Source: an uncultured Alphaproteobacteria bacterium | GTDB taxonomy: Bacteria; Pseudomonadota; Alphaproteobacteria; Rhodobacterales; Rhodobacteraceae | Direction of reading: 5' to 3' | DNA length: 64,000 bases | NCBI GenBank assembly: GCA_902530595.1 | Contig: CACAAX010000002.1 | Location: 38,190 to 102,189 of the forward strand | Shown: in pieces, positions 29,293 through 38,441 of the stretch | Layout of the letters: every line of letters begins with the position of its first letter | Numbering within the stretch: the stretch's first letter is position 1 | Position numbers and translations under genes: made by a program | The notes under the pieces: generated by a model | Database searches by the model: none | What the model was told of the DNA's origin: nothing | The model's input: the letters and a program-made list of their open reading frames with translations, nothing else

Positions 29293-30219
29293 TTATAAAA
29301 CGTAAAGCAATACAATGGTGACAGTGATACTTGAAACTATTGTAGTAATAGTTATTGCAGCAGCACTTTCACTCTCAAATGTTTTGTAATAATTTGCTAG
29401 AACGAAAACATTGGCGGCTACCGGTAAGCTAGCACAAACAATTGCTGTTTTTATCCACATAGGGTCAATATTAGTTTGAAATTGAAAAATGATAAATATC
29501 AATATCGGATGCACGACCAGTTTTATTAAAGTTATAAGAAACAAAACACTCTTTTGATTTTTGATAGACGTAACATTTAATGAGATGCCAAGTGCGATCA
29601 AAGCAACAGCAGTGGCCGATGCAGCAACAATCGAAAGTGTTCTGTCAATCGCCGTTACTATCTTGATGTTTGCAATTGAAAAAATAAAGGCTACAAAAAC
29701 AGACATCATAAGCGGATTGTAAACGAAACGCTTAATCACTTCTTTTCCGAGCTCTTTCAGGCTTGTTTTTCTATTCTCTGTTAATTTGTAAAATATTAGC
29801 GTGCTTAACAAAATAAAAGTATCGGCCAAAAGAATCAAAGCTAATGGGATAGCCGCCTCCGTACCGAACGCTAAAATGCATAAGGGGACACCTATATACC
29901 CATAATTCGGGTACGCAGCATTCAAGCCGAAGATTGCTTTCTCCATGGTCTTGAGTCTTATCATAAGCCCTAAAATATAGGTGAGACCAAAGATCGATAT
30001 TGTTACAATCTCATAACTAAAAATGAAATTTAAGTTTAAGCTTTTACTGGCATCGCCCGAAAGGATACTTGTGAACATGAGTGGGGGTAGCAAAATATAA
30101 AAAGCAAACTTTGATAAAACGTTACCATCCCGTTCTGACATGAACTGAATTTTTTTCAATAGGTAGCCGATACCAATTAAAGAAAACATTGGAAGGGTTA
30201 AATTTAAGACATCAGTCAT
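29293..30219 (-). CDS. AEC-family transporter (auxin-efflux-carrier type)
   Basis: A 308-residue membrane protein with about ten hydrophobic segments in two halves, the AEC/bile-acid transporter fold. Typical pieces are LNLTLPMFSLIGIGYLLKKI at the start, NAAYPNYGYIGVPL with the conserved Asn-Tyr-Gly region, and ASLPVAANVFVLANYY in the second half. Bacterial members export small organic acids, but the substrate here is unknown. It is last in a tight seven-gene operon, overlapping the gene before it by 1 base. Confidence 0.85.
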   Translation of the reverse strand: MTDVLNLTLPMFSLIGIGYLLKKIQFMSERDGNVLSKFAFYILLPPLMFTSILSGDASKSLNLNFIFSYEIVTISIFGLTYILGLMIRLKTMEKAIFGLNAAYPNYGYIGVPLCILAFGTEAAIPLALILLADTFILLSTLIFYKLTENRKTSLKELGKEVIKRFVYNPLMMSVFVAFIFSIANIKIVTAIDRTLSIVAASATAVALIALGISLNVTSIKNQKSVLFLITLIKLVVHPILIFIIFQFQTNIDPMWIKTAIVCASLPVAANVFVLANYYKTFESESAAAITITTIVSSITVTIVLLYVL

Positions 30220-30485
30220 TAATCACCCGATTTGAAAGGAACTGTAAGTTTTTGCATTGTCAAAATCGCCAGCAGGAACAAGACCACTACGAATAAGCTA
30301 GTTTTAAGTATTTCATAATAAAACACTTGTATACAGGTTAAAACAGAAACCGAAAAGCGATTGATACTGTAGCACCGATTTACCAGGTCATAGAATTCAA
30401 GCAAAAATGCTATCAAAAAAATACAGCTTAGAACAAAACAGATAAAAACAATAAAATACTTTAAGTAACTCATATACTTAGACAT
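30219..30485 (-). CDS. Small two-helix membrane protein
   Basis: An 88-residue protein with two long hydrophobic stretches (YFIVFICFVLSCIFLIAFLLEFY and LKTSLFVVVLFLLAILTM). I do not recognise a family. It is 3 bases after the BLUF gene and overlaps the AEC transporter by 1 base, so it is surely translated with them if real. It might partner the transporter or relay a signal from the BLUF protein; that is speculation. Confidence 0.55.
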   Translation of the reverse strand: MSKYMSYLKYFIVFICFVLSCIFLIAFLLEFYDLVNRCYSINRFSVSVLTCIQVFYYEILKTSLFVVVLFLLAILTMQKLTVPFKSGD

Positions 30486-30488
30486 TGT

Positions 30489-30899
30489 CTAAAAGTTAAA
30501 AATTGTCGCTTCTCTAGAAAGTTTAACAAAAACTTCTTCGACCTCAGCTTTAGACAAGCTTTTAACAATTCCGTTTGAAACCTCCTCCCGGCTCCACATC
30601 CATGTTTTAACGGGGTCGTCTTTCATCGCCCATGCAGGAAATAAACGCTTTTCACAAAACTGATCAAGGAGGTGATAGACGTTAATATGGCGGTCATCCT
30701 TCTGTATCTTCTCATAGATATTTTTTACCTGCTGTTCAGGTCCTTCAAGGAGCTGCAGAAAAATATCGGAACGACAGATTAAAGCTCCAGTGATATCGTG
30801 TTTCCTATTGTTTGCTCTAGAAGCAATTAATATTGCTGATAGAATCTCTAAACTATATCCAAACGGTTGAGAACAATAAACGAGCTGCATGAATTTCAT
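30489..30899 (-). CDS. BLUF-domain blue-light sensor protein
   Basis: BLUF domains bind FAD and sense blue light. The 136-residue protein is essentially one BLUF domain: MQLVYCSQP with Tyr8, the Asn-rich SRANNRKHDITGAL (Asn31), DIFLQLLEGP with Gln49, and FPAWAMKDD (Trp90, Met92). Tyr and Gln required for the photocycle are present. A roughly 35-residue helical tail follows and there is no output domain, so it probably acts by protein contact. It overlaps the ydcF-like gene by 1 base and lies in a tight operon. Confidence 0.88.
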   Translation of the reverse strand: MKFMQLVYCSQPFGYSLEILSAILIASRANNRKHDITGALICRSDIFLQLLEGPEQQVKNIYEKIQKDDRHINVYHLLDQFCEKRLFPAWAMKDDPVKTWMWSREEVSNGIVKSLSKAEVEEVFVKLSREATIFNF

Positions 30900-31723
30900 T
30901 AAAGTTTCCTTGTCAACTTATAAACCCAGTATCCCACTGTTTCATGTATATATATACGCCAAAGATTAATGCTACTTTGCATATGTCCTGGACTCCAGTA
31001 TATCGAGTTTGCCGTTTGAAAATCAACTGGTATCGGCTCGAAGACTATTTCGGGGTGCTGTTTTTCAAAAGTTGCGATAGCTCTTTTCATATGGTTAGCT
31101 GAGGTCACAATCCCCCACTTTTTTATTTTGAGGTCATCAATAAACTCTCCTGTGTAATAGGCATTCTCATACGTATTTCGAGAACGTTTCTCAAAGAGCA
31201 TTTTTTTGGAATCTACTTTTAACGCCTTAATTAGCTTTTCTGTTATCTCTGCCTCTGATAGGCCTTCATGGAAGAGGCTTCCAGAAAAGCCGGTAAAAAT
31301 AACAGTACCTTGAGGTTGCTGCTGTAGAAACTGTAAACCCTTAAACACTCTTTCCGCGCCTGGCCCTAGAGAAATGTCGTTCCGTTCTTTAGCAACTTTT
31401 CCGGAACCCGTGCTACCTCCTAGCACAATTATGCCTTCTAACTCAAGAAAGGTTTCTTCTTTATAAGAAAATTTATCTTCAAGATTTTTTATAAGAAACT
31501 CGGGTATCGGTTTATATAGAAGTAGGACCCAAAAGAGCACAAACCATAAGGTGCCTCTAAGCTTATTTTTTTTTGCTCTAGCGATGATAAGTAAAAAAAG
31601 AAGAAAGGAAATTATTAAAAGATTTAAAGGGTCTAAAAAAAAATTAAATATCTTTGACAAAATAAAAAACAAGTAATCAGACCTTTTTAAAATATTTATA
31701 CGAAAGCTTTTCAAAAGTCTCAA
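30899..31723 (-). CDS. YdcF/ElyC/SanA-type (DUF218) membrane protein
   Basis: A 274-residue protein with two N-terminal membrane helices and a DUF218 domain: LEGIIVLGGSTGSGKVA, FTGFSGSL, KRSRNTYENAYYTGEF, GIVTSANHMKRAIATFEKQ and the VDFQ region. E. coli relatives ElyC and SanA act in envelope maintenance. The ORF-track ATG overlaps the upstream gene by 47 bases; a TTG at 31672, just past that stop and behind AAAAAGG, is a good alternative start giving 257 residues. Confidence 0.8.
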   Translation of the reverse strand: MRLLKSFRINILKRSDYLFFILSKIFNFFLDPLNLLIISFLLFLLIIARAKKNKLRGTLWFVLFWVLLLYKPIPEFLIKNLEDKFSYKEETFLELEGIIVLGGSTGSGKVAKERNDISLGPGAERVFKGLQFLQQQPQGTVIFTGFSGSLFHEGLSEAEITEKLIKALKVDSKKMLFEKRSRNTYENAYYTGEFIDDLKIKKWGIVTSANHMKRAIATFEKQHPEIVFEPIPVDFQTANSIYWSPGHMQSSINLWRIYIHETVGYWVYKLTRKL

Positions 31724-32825
31724 AAGCTTTGAGAAGGGAAGGAGTATAGCAGGGTAGTATTTGTGTCAAGAATACTCCAGCCATATCGCTTTTGGAATCT
31801 ACCCAAAAGTATGTATTTAATAATCCAACCCAGCTTCCACTATCTGCCGAGCGCCCTGTTATTAGTGGTTGATTATTTAAAAGAAGACCATAGCCCCAAG
31901 TCTTTTCTATATTTGGATACATTTCATAATCATCAACGAGGCTTTGATTATAACTTTTTAAAGAGGAAACTCCCATATTCCCTATCTGGTTTCTGAACAT
32001 TTTCGAGACCGTAGAGCTTGGCACATTAGACTTCATACTTTTCAATAGAAATTGAAGAAACTTTAAGTAGTCACTCAAGGTAGACGTTAATCCTCCTCCA
32101 CCATAGTGGAATCGGTTTAAGCCAATGGTTATTTTGCTGCTAATGTCTGAATAAGCACCATCCGGTTCTCTAAAATAGAGCGGTGCAAGAGTATCTCTAT
32201 TTGCTTGACTTGGATTAAAAGACGTTTGCTCTAAACTTAAGGGTTGGCACAGATACTTTTTGAGATTTTCATCCAAGCTAACTCCACTTAAAGCTTCTAT
32301 AGCTTTTCCAAGCCAGCCATAGGAGATGCCATAACCCCAACGGCTTCCAGGTGTAAAAACTAATGGCGCTTGTAGAAAGGAATCGTCACCAATCTTCATC
32401 GGAGCAATTTTTTTTTTCAACAATAGCTCTGAAATGATTGGATCGTGATGCTCATACGCATGACCGGATGTAAAGCTTAGCAAATGATGAAAAGAAATAG
32501 GCACGTCATTTTTTTTATATTTAATAGTGTCTCCCTCTTTATAGGCAATTTCCAAATTATCAATTTCAGGGACATACTTTCCGACGCTATCGTGTAGATC
32601 AATTCCATTATCCTCAAGAACCGCCAAAGTAAGGTATGCCGTTATAGGCTTAGTCATAGAAGCCATTCGAAATACTTGATTTCTATCTTGAGATAAATTT
32701 GGAAACTTCGGATTTCTGAAAATACCTTCAAGAGATATGGAAGTGCTATTTGTTATGCCATAGTCGACAAATGGTGTTTTCAAATTCAAAAAAGTTTTGT
32801 TAATTTCTTCCTCGAACTTTTTCAT
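31677..32825 (-). CDS. Serine hydrolase of the class C beta-lactamase/esterase family
   Basis: The 382-residue protein has the nucleophile motif SMTK (in FRMASMTKPITAY near residue 56), the second-motif region WGYGISYGWLGKAIEALSG and the HYGGGGLTSTLSDYLKF segment typical of penicillin-binding-protein-like esterases. No signal peptide is seen, so it is probably cytoplasmic and not a resistance beta-lactamase. It is 4 bases after the CitE-like gene, suggesting ester or thioester metabolism, though the substrate is unknown. Confidence 0.82.
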   Translation of the reverse strand: MKKFEEEINKTFLNLKTPFVDYGITNSTSISLEGIFRNPKFPNLSQDRNQVFRMASMTKPITAYLTLAVLEDNGIDLHDSVGKYVPEIDNLEIAYKEGDTIKYKKNDVPISFHHLLSFTSGHAYEHHDPIISELLLKKKIAPMKIGDDSFLQAPLVFTPGSRWGYGISYGWLGKAIEALSGVSLDENLKKYLCQPLSLEQTSFNPSQANRDTLAPLYFREPDGAYSDISSKITIGLNRFHYGGGGLTSTLSDYLKFLQFLLKSMKSNVPSSTVSKMFRNQIGNMGVSSLKSYNQSLVDDYEMYPNIEKTWGYGLLLNNQPLITGRSADSGSWVGLLNTYFWVDSKSDMAGVFLTQILPCYTPSLLKAFETFEKLSYKYFKKV

Positions 32826-32829
32826 TCTA

Positions 32830-33681
32830 TCAAGAAGATTTCAATTTATTCGAAATCTCGACTGTTCTTTGCATTTGTCTCAGTACAGGTTTTTCGATTA
32901 ACTTTCCATCGATCATTACAAGACCTGTATTTGCTTCTTCAAAAACACTTAGTATACGCTCCGCTTTTTTTACTTCTTCATCATTAGGAGAAAATATATC
33001 ATTAATTATTGGAACTTGTTTTGGGTTTATTGAGCCTTTCCCTGTGAAGCCCAGGTTGCGTGCCTGTTCGCAGTAGCGTTTAAGGCCCTGATTATCGCTG
33101 AGATCTAGATAAGGTCCGTCTATCGCGTCAAGACCTTCTTTTGCAGCGGCATGTACTACTCTTGAACGCGCGTACAATAAATCTTCCCACGTCAATTTGC
33201 ATCGAAGCTCTGCTGCCATATCAATAAGTCCAAAAAATAAAGTTTTTATTCTTTTACTTGCGGCTGCAATTTTGAAGACATTTTCTAAACCTTTATTTGT
33301 CTCTATAATAGGGTGAAGGTCACAGTCTTTATTTGCTTCTGATAATAGATCGTCCACTATGATAATTTCTTCAGCATCCATCACTTTGGGGAGCATTAAA
33401 GCGGGAGGCGGGGTTTCACTTTTCAAAACAGCCTGTAAGTCCTCCAAACCAAATTGTGTACGAATACTATTAATTCTAAGAATACGCTCAACGTTTTCAA
33501 ATCCCTCATCATCCTTGAAAATATTTAAGGCATGCGTCCTAGCCTCGGATTTATCATGAGGTGCGATACCATCTTCTAATTCTACACAAACCATATCAAC
33601 ACCGCATGCGAGAGCTTTCGGAAACATCTCAGGTTTTAATCCAGGCGTAAAAATAAAACTTCGTCTCGCTCTAATAGTCAA
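32830..33681 (-). CDS. HpcH/HpaI or CitE-like CoA-ester lyase
   Basis: A 283-residue TIM-barrel lyase. Family features are RRSFIFTPGLKPEMFPKAL at the start, VCVELEDGIAPHDKSEAR with the metal-binding Glu/Asp, LRINSIRTQFGLEDL, and the metal-site region LFFGLIDMAAELR, plus KGSINPKQVPIINDIF. Members cleave malyl-CoA, methylmalyl-CoA or citryl-CoA-type esters; which one cannot be read out. It begins 2 bases after the NTF2-like gene. Confidence 0.85.
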   Translation of the reverse strand: MTIRARRSFIFTPGLKPEMFPKALACGVDMVCVELEDGIAPHDKSEARTHALNIFKDDEGFENVERILRINSIRTQFGLEDLQAVLKSETPPPALMLPKVMDAEEIIIVDDLLSEANKDCDLHPIIETNKGLENVFKIAAASKRIKTLFFGLIDMAAELRCKLTWEDLLYARSRVVHAAAKEGLDAIDGPYLDLSDNQGLKRYCEQARNLGFTGKGSINPKQVPIINDIFSPNDEEVKKAERILSVFEEANTGLVMIDGKLIEKPVLRQMQRTVEISNKLKSS

Positions 33682-33683
33682 AA

Positions 33684-34163
33684 TTATTCTCCTTTGGTAT
33701 ATAGCCTCTTTAGTTCTGAGTCTGAGTCTAGAGCTCTATCAGACCATTTTTCGAAGACGCGTTTGATCTTTCCAGCTGGGAGATTTAATTGAGCCATGGG
33801 TATCCCACCATTTACTACCTCCCCATAATATTCAATTAGATTACCATCAAATTTAAAATAGGCCATACCTGGAACTGCAACTATCAAGTCCTCAGAACCG
33901 GTTAGTGTTGAGGTAAAAGAGAACCTATACCTAGCGTACCCTTTACTATCATTGTTGATAAGATCGTACATTTCCCACGAAAAATTTTTAGCATCTCTGT
34001 GAAAGTGGGTTGGAAGCATCATAGAAATATTTCTTCTTCCTTTAAATTCACCATAAATATAATCGTCATAGACTCCATCAAGGGTAAACAAAGAGGCTAA
34101 TTTTTCTCCATCGTTATTTTCAACCGCGGTTGTAAAAGTTTTTACAATGTCACTAAAGTCCAA
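33684..34163 (-). CDS. NTF2-like (SnoaL-type) protein
   Basis: A 159-residue single NTF2-like domain: an N-terminal helix (FSDIVKTFTTAVENNDGEKLASLF), TLDGVYDDYIYGEFKGRRNISMML, and the MAYFKFDGNLIEYYGEVVNGG sheet. Such domains serve as small enzymes (isomerases, cyclases) or ligand binders. It is first in the seven-gene - strand operon and is divergent from the enoyl-CoA hydratase gene across 118 bases. Substrate unknown. Confidence 0.7.
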   Translation of the reverse strand: MDFSDIVKTFTTAVENNDGEKLASLFTLDGVYDDYIYGEFKGRRNISMMLPTHFHRDAKNFSWEMYDLINNDSKGYARYRFSFTSTLTGSEDLIVAVPGMAYFKFDGNLIEYYGEVVNGGIPMAQLNLPAGKIKRVFEKWSDRALDSDSELKRLYTKGE

Positions 34164-34281
34164 AGTTTAGCCCTCCATTGAAAATCTTAACAAGGGAAGC
34201 AAAATACTTATAGGGAAAAATTATATTTATGTTGTATGATTACTAAAGTTCTAATTCTGAATTATTTAAGAGGGGGCAATA

Positions 34282-35073
34282 ATGCAATTCGAGACAATTA
34301 CTTTTGAGATTAAAGATAGAGTCGGAACACTTACGATGAATAGGCCTGATGAAGCGAATGCATTGAACGCTGAGATGGCTAAGGAATTATTTGAGATATC
34401 GGTTTTGTGCTCGAGAGACAAAAACTTGGGTGCTCTGATTGTTACAGCAAATGGAAAAATGTTTAATGCTGGAGGCGACCTAAAGGAATTTGATAATCCT
34501 CCGGGAGGTAGACAGGATGAACATCTAAGTCGTGTAGCTTCAGATCTTCATAATGCAATTATACGTTTTCAATATATGGATGCACCGGTAATTATGGCTA
34601 TTAATGGAACGGCTGCAGGCGGGGGCTTTTCTCTCGCTCTGTCGGGAGACTACATTTTGGCATCGGATAAAGCAAAATTCGTCTCAGCGTATACCGCTTC
34701 AGGTTTAACTCCCGATGGGTCATCAACGTACTTTTTGGCTAAACATGTCGGATTACTAAGAGCCAAAGAGCTCTTTATGACGAATAGAATGTTGTCTGCA
34801 GACGAAGCCAAGCAATGGGGCTTTGTGACCGAGGTAGTGGCTCACGATAACTTAGCCACAAGGGCTAACGAGTTAGCAATTCAACTTGCATCCGGACCGA
34901 CCAAGGCCTTCGGAGGAGTGAAGAGAATGCTTTTATCATCGTTCTCATCTCCGATAGAGTCACAACTTGACAACGAGACTCGACATATTGTCGGCACGAT
35001 GGATACTCATGACGGTCCCCATGGACTGAATGCATTTCTTAATAAGGAAAGGCCCAGGTTTACAGGTAGTTAG
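34282..35073 (+). CDS. Enoyl-CoA hydratase/isomerase family protein
   Basis: A 263-residue crotonase-fold enzyme. Seen are VGTLTMNRPDEANALN, the oxyanion-hole segments MFNAGGDLKEF and INGTAAGGGFSLALSGDYILAS, and a SAYTASGLTPDGSSTYFLAKHVG stretch. In hydratases two Glu act; here the first position is Gly-Phe-Ser rather than Glu, while the second is Asp-Gly (TPDGSS), so it may be an isomerase or another crotonase rather than a hydratase. RBS AGAGGGGG precedes the ATG. Confidence 0.85.
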   Translation: MQFETITFEIKDRVGTLTMNRPDEANALNAEMAKELFEISVLCSRDKNLGALIVTANGKMFNAGGDLKEFDNPPGGRQDEHLSRVASDLHNAIIRFQYMDAPVIMAINGTAAGGGFSLALSGDYILASDKAKFVSAYTASGLTPDGSSTYFLAKHVGLLRAKELFMTNRMLSADEAKQWGFVTEVVAHDNLATRANELAIQLASGPTKAFGGVKRMLLSSFSSPIESQLDNETRHIVGTMDTHDGPHGLNAFLNKERPRFTGS

Positions 35074-35077
35074 CTTT

Positions 35078-35980
35078 TTATCCAGTTAATCTTGTCTCGG
35101 CCCTAGTAACTAGATAAATACCGCCTATGACCAGTAGGCCTGCTAGAAATAATGCGCTTGATAGTTGTTCTGATAAAAGTAACCACCCAAAAAAAATACC
35201 CATAATCGGGGTTAGAAAAGAAAAGCTTGCTACGGTAGTTGCAGAATAGCGTTTGAAAAGCCAGACCCAGAATATAAAACCTATAGAGGCAAATAAGACT
35301 TGGAATGAAAAACCAGCATAATGCAGTAGCGTAAGATCTCTCACGAAGTCTCCATAGAACATAGAAAGAATAATCAGCATTGGTGCGGATACAAGGAAAG
35401 CATAAAACATAAGAGTATCTGGTGATTCTGCACTAACCCTAGAATTTTTTGAATAAAACGCGAAGTAGGCCCAGCCAATGGAGCCCAATAGCGCGCAGAG
35501 ATCGCCGATAATAGAAGCCCTTAATCCTCCCGATGCTGTTGAAGAACTTACGGAAATAATTACCCCGATAATGGCCGCAAAAAGTCCAATTGTTTTGCCC
35601 ATGGATAACTTATCATTTTTTAGTAGAAAGTGGTTCATGAGTGCTAACCAAATTGGCATAGTATAGAACATGATCGTTACTCTTATAACAGATGTCAGAT
35701 CCAGAGCAATGTAGAGGAACATAAATTCAGCCCCAAAAATCACACCGTAGAATAGGATAGCTGGTAGTAAGCTCTTTGCTACTTTTATCCTTTTGTTCGT
35801 TAAAAAGAGCCAAAGCAATATAAGAAAAGCTGCAAATAAAGATCTTAAACCAGCACAAAAAACAGGCTGTAATCCATCATTAACAACTTTCATTACAACT
35901 TGATTGTACCCGGAGATTAAAGAGAAAAAACAAAGTCCAGATATGCCAAAAGTATCAAGATTTCGTGACTCAATTTTCAA
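35078..35980 (-). CDS. EamA/DMT-family transporter
   Basis: A 300-residue protein with about ten membrane helices in two EamA repeats; PTPIMGIFFGWLL-like LTPIMGIFFGWLLLSEQLSSALFLAGLLVIGGIYLV at the end is a standard DMT signature. Such carriers export metabolites such as amino acids. It converges with the enoyl-CoA hydratase gene with only 4 bases between. Substrate unknown. Confidence 0.85.
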   Translation of the reverse strand: MKIESRNLDTFGISGLCFFSLISGYNQVVMKVVNDGLQPVFCAGLRSLFAAFLILLWLFLTNKRIKVAKSLLPAILFYGVIFGAEFMFLYIALDLTSVIRVTIMFYTMPIWLALMNHFLLKNDKLSMGKTIGLFAAIIGVIISVSSSTASGGLRASIIGDLCALLGSIGWAYFAFYSKNSRVSAESPDTLMFYAFLVSAPMLIILSMFYGDFVRDLTLLHYAGFSFQVLFASIGFIFWVWLFKRYSATTVASFSFLTPIMGIFFGWLLLSEQLSSALFLAGLLVIGGIYLVTRAETRLTG

Positions 35981-36117
35981 TGTACTAAACTAAAACTAAC
36001 TACCATCCCGTAACTATATAAAAGTTTTGACACATTACCTATAACAAAATATGAATGTTTTGTGTTATTGCCGGATATTTGTTTAACACCAGTTTTTACT
36101 AACATATAGGAAACATT

Positions 36118-37344
36118 TTGAACGCAACAACACCTTATTATCCAGATAGTTTTTATTCATTAACGCGCCTAATAATAACTTTATTTATCGCCATAGTCGG
36201 AAATGCTGGCATGTGGGCCATAGTGGTTATTATGCCCAATCTTGGAGAGGAATTCCAGGTAACGCGATCGGTGTTATCTATCCCCTACACTTTAACTATG
36301 CTTGGCTTTGCTTTAGGAAATGTGTTTTTAGGTCGGATTGTAGATCGATTTGGCATTACAAAGGCAATAGTTTTGGCGTCACTATTAAATGCATTCGGTT
36401 ATGTTTTTGCATCAATTTTTGACTCATTCTTTGCGTTAGCATTATTTCATCTTTTTATAGGTATAGGAACAGCGGTAAGTTTTGGCCCCTTATTAGCAGA
36501 TATTTCTCTTTGGTTTAAAAAATATCGAGGCATCGCTGTCGCAATTACTGCTAGTGGAAACTACATTTCTGGTGCTGTTTTTCCTATTTTGCTTGGAGGT
36601 TTAATAAGTGATTATGGGTGGAGAATATCTTACTTTTTACTTGCCTTATCATGCATAATAATAATTTTACCTGCATCATTTTTTCTTCGTAGACGTTTGG
36701 ATAAAAAATTTAGTGACGAGCAAGAAAAGCTAGCGAGTGCAATGTCAACTTCTTCCCGTTTTAAACCTTTGACGCTTCAAATAATTCTGAGCATTGCAGG
36801 TATTTGCTGTTGTGTCGCTATGTCAATGCCCCAAATTCACTTGGTTACAATGTGTGTCGATCTTGGTTATGGGTCACAAGTTGGAGCGGAAATGTTATCT
36901 TTAATGCTATTGGGGGGCGTAATTTCAAGACTAGTATCAGGCGTTTTGGTTGATTTTATTGGGGGCGTAAAAACTTTACTTTTAGGGTCATCGCTACAAT
37001 GTATTGGATTAGTTTTATACTATCCTACAACTGAGATGAGTTCCCTTTATATCGTGAGCTTAATATTTGGTCTATCTCAGGGTGGTATAGTGCCAAGTTA
37101 TGCAATCATTGTAAGGGAATACATGCCACCTCAAGAGGCAGGAGCACGTGTAGGAATTGTTATAATGGCAACCGTGATTGGTATGGCTTTTGGGGGCTGG
37201 ATTTCTGGAGTGATTTTTGATGCGACTAATTCTTATCAACTTGCAATTCTAAATGGGATAATGTGGAATTTAATCAATATTCTTATAGTGAGCTCGCTTC
37301 TATTTTTTGGGACAGCCAAGCCGATTATTAGAAAGACAGCCTAA
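36118..37344 (+). CDS. Major facilitator superfamily transporter
   Basis: A 408-residue, 12-helix MFS protein. The loop 2-3 signature is LGRIVDRFGITKAIV, and the C-terminal half repeats it as SGVLVDFIGGVKTLLLG. It resembles monocarboxylate or oxalate/formate-type carriers, but the substrate is not determined. The start is a TTG behind ATAGGAAA. Its 3-prime end overlaps the convergent aldo/keto reductase gene by 4 bases. Confidence 0.85.
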   Translation: MNATTPYYPDSFYSLTRLIITLFIAIVGNAGMWAIVVIMPNLGEEFQVTRSVLSIPYTLTMLGFALGNVFLGRIVDRFGITKAIVLASLLNAFGYVFASIFDSFFALALFHLFIGIGTAVSFGPLLADISLWFKKYRGIAVAITASGNYISGAVFPILLGGLISDYGWRISYFLLALSCIIIILPASFFLRRRLDKKFSDEQEKLASAMSTSSRFKPLTLQIILSIAGICCCVAMSMPQIHLVTMCVDLGYGSQVGAEMLSLMLLGGVISRLVSGVLVDFIGGVKTLLLGSSLQCIGLVLYYPTTEMSSLYIVSLIFGLSQGGIVPSYAIIVREYMPPQEAGARVGIVIMATVIGMAFGGWISGVIFDATNSYQLAILNGIMWNLINILIVSSLLFFGTAKPIIRKTA

Positions 37345-38351
37345 CAATATTTTTCAGGTCCAAACCACTGGCCAGTCGAATAACGATCACCATGTGCCCA
37401 TCCGACGGGCAATATATTTTCAATTTCTCTCATGTTACTATCGGTCAAAACTAATTCACAACCATCTATCATTTCTTTTAGATGAGTTACTGACCTAGTT
37501 CCAGGTATAGGGAGAATATGTGTATCCACCTTTAAAAGCCAAGCAATTGCAAGACCTGATGCTTTACACCCAAGATCCGCAGCATATTCGCGAAATTTTT
37601 GTGTGGCTTGTATATTATTAGAGAGGTTTGGTTCTATAAAACGGGGATTTGCTTTAAGAAACTCCATTTTTTCAACCGTTTCTGCGTTATGTGGCTTATC
37701 TGTCAAGAGGCTTCTCCCGATAGGGCTAAACGCCACTAGTGATGTTCCTAAAGTTTTTGTTCTTTGTACGAGGCCTAATTCTGGGTATCGTGTGCTTAAA
37801 GAATATTCTGATTGCACCGCTCCAACCGGGTGAATTGATGCAGCTTTCTCCAATGAAGTTGGAGCAATTTCTGAAAACCCAAATTGTTTGATTTTTCCAG
37901 CTTTTATAAAATCAACTAAAGTTTCTGTTACCTCTTCAATTGATCTATCTGCTTCTCTTCGATGGACATAATAGAGTTCAACGCAGTCTACCCCCAGTCG
38001 TTTGAGCGAATTATTTAATTCTTCAGTTAAAAATTCTTTTGAATTATCAAAAACAACGGTCCCTTTATCATCAAAATTTTTTCTGTCTATGCCGCCTTTG
38101 CTTGCTATTTTGAAAAATTGCCTATCGTTTGGGCTCAAGGTATTTAAAAATTGACCTATCCTCTCTTCAGACAAGCCCATTCCATAAACTTTTGCTGTGT
38201 CAATGTGGTCTATCCCGTTATCTAGAGCCATTTTTAAAATCGCATGACTTTCCTGTGTATTTGTGGGGCCATAAAAATCAGAAAAGGACATTGCGCCTAT
38301 ACCTAATGCACCAACCTGTGTTCCTGTATTGCCAAGATTTCTTTTTTCCAT
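37341..38351 (-). CDS. Aldo/keto reductase
   Basis: A 336-residue NADPH-dependent reductase of the AKR11/13 type. Visible are LGIGAMSFSDFYG, DNGIDHIDTAKVYGMGLSEE with catalytic Asp and Tyr, SKGG (Lys), VELYYVHR (His), GFSEIAPTSLEKA, and the cofactor loop LPIPGTRSVTHLKE. Aldehyde substrates are unknown. Confidence 0.9.
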   Translation of the reverse strand: MEKRNLGNTGTQVGALGIGAMSFSDFYGPTNTQESHAILKMALDNGIDHIDTAKVYGMGLSEERIGQFLNTLSPNDRQFFKIASKGGIDRKNFDDKGTVVFDNSKEFLTEELNNSLKRLGVDCVELYYVHRREADRSIEEVTETLVDFIKAGKIKQFGFSEIAPTSLEKAASIHPVGAVQSEYSLSTRYPELGLVQRTKTLGTSLVAFSPIGRSLLTDKPHNAETVEKMEFLKANPRFIEPNLSNNIQATQKFREYAADLGCKASGLAIAWLLKVDTHILPIPGTRSVTHLKEMIDGCELVLTDSNMREIENILPVGWAHGDRYSTGQWFGPEKYC

Positions 38352-38441
38352 TATGTTTCCCTCACACGATTTATTAACATTTTTGTAAGTGTTTATTAAT
38401 CAGAGATGTAATGTTTGACAACAAATTTTTTGGGAAGATTT

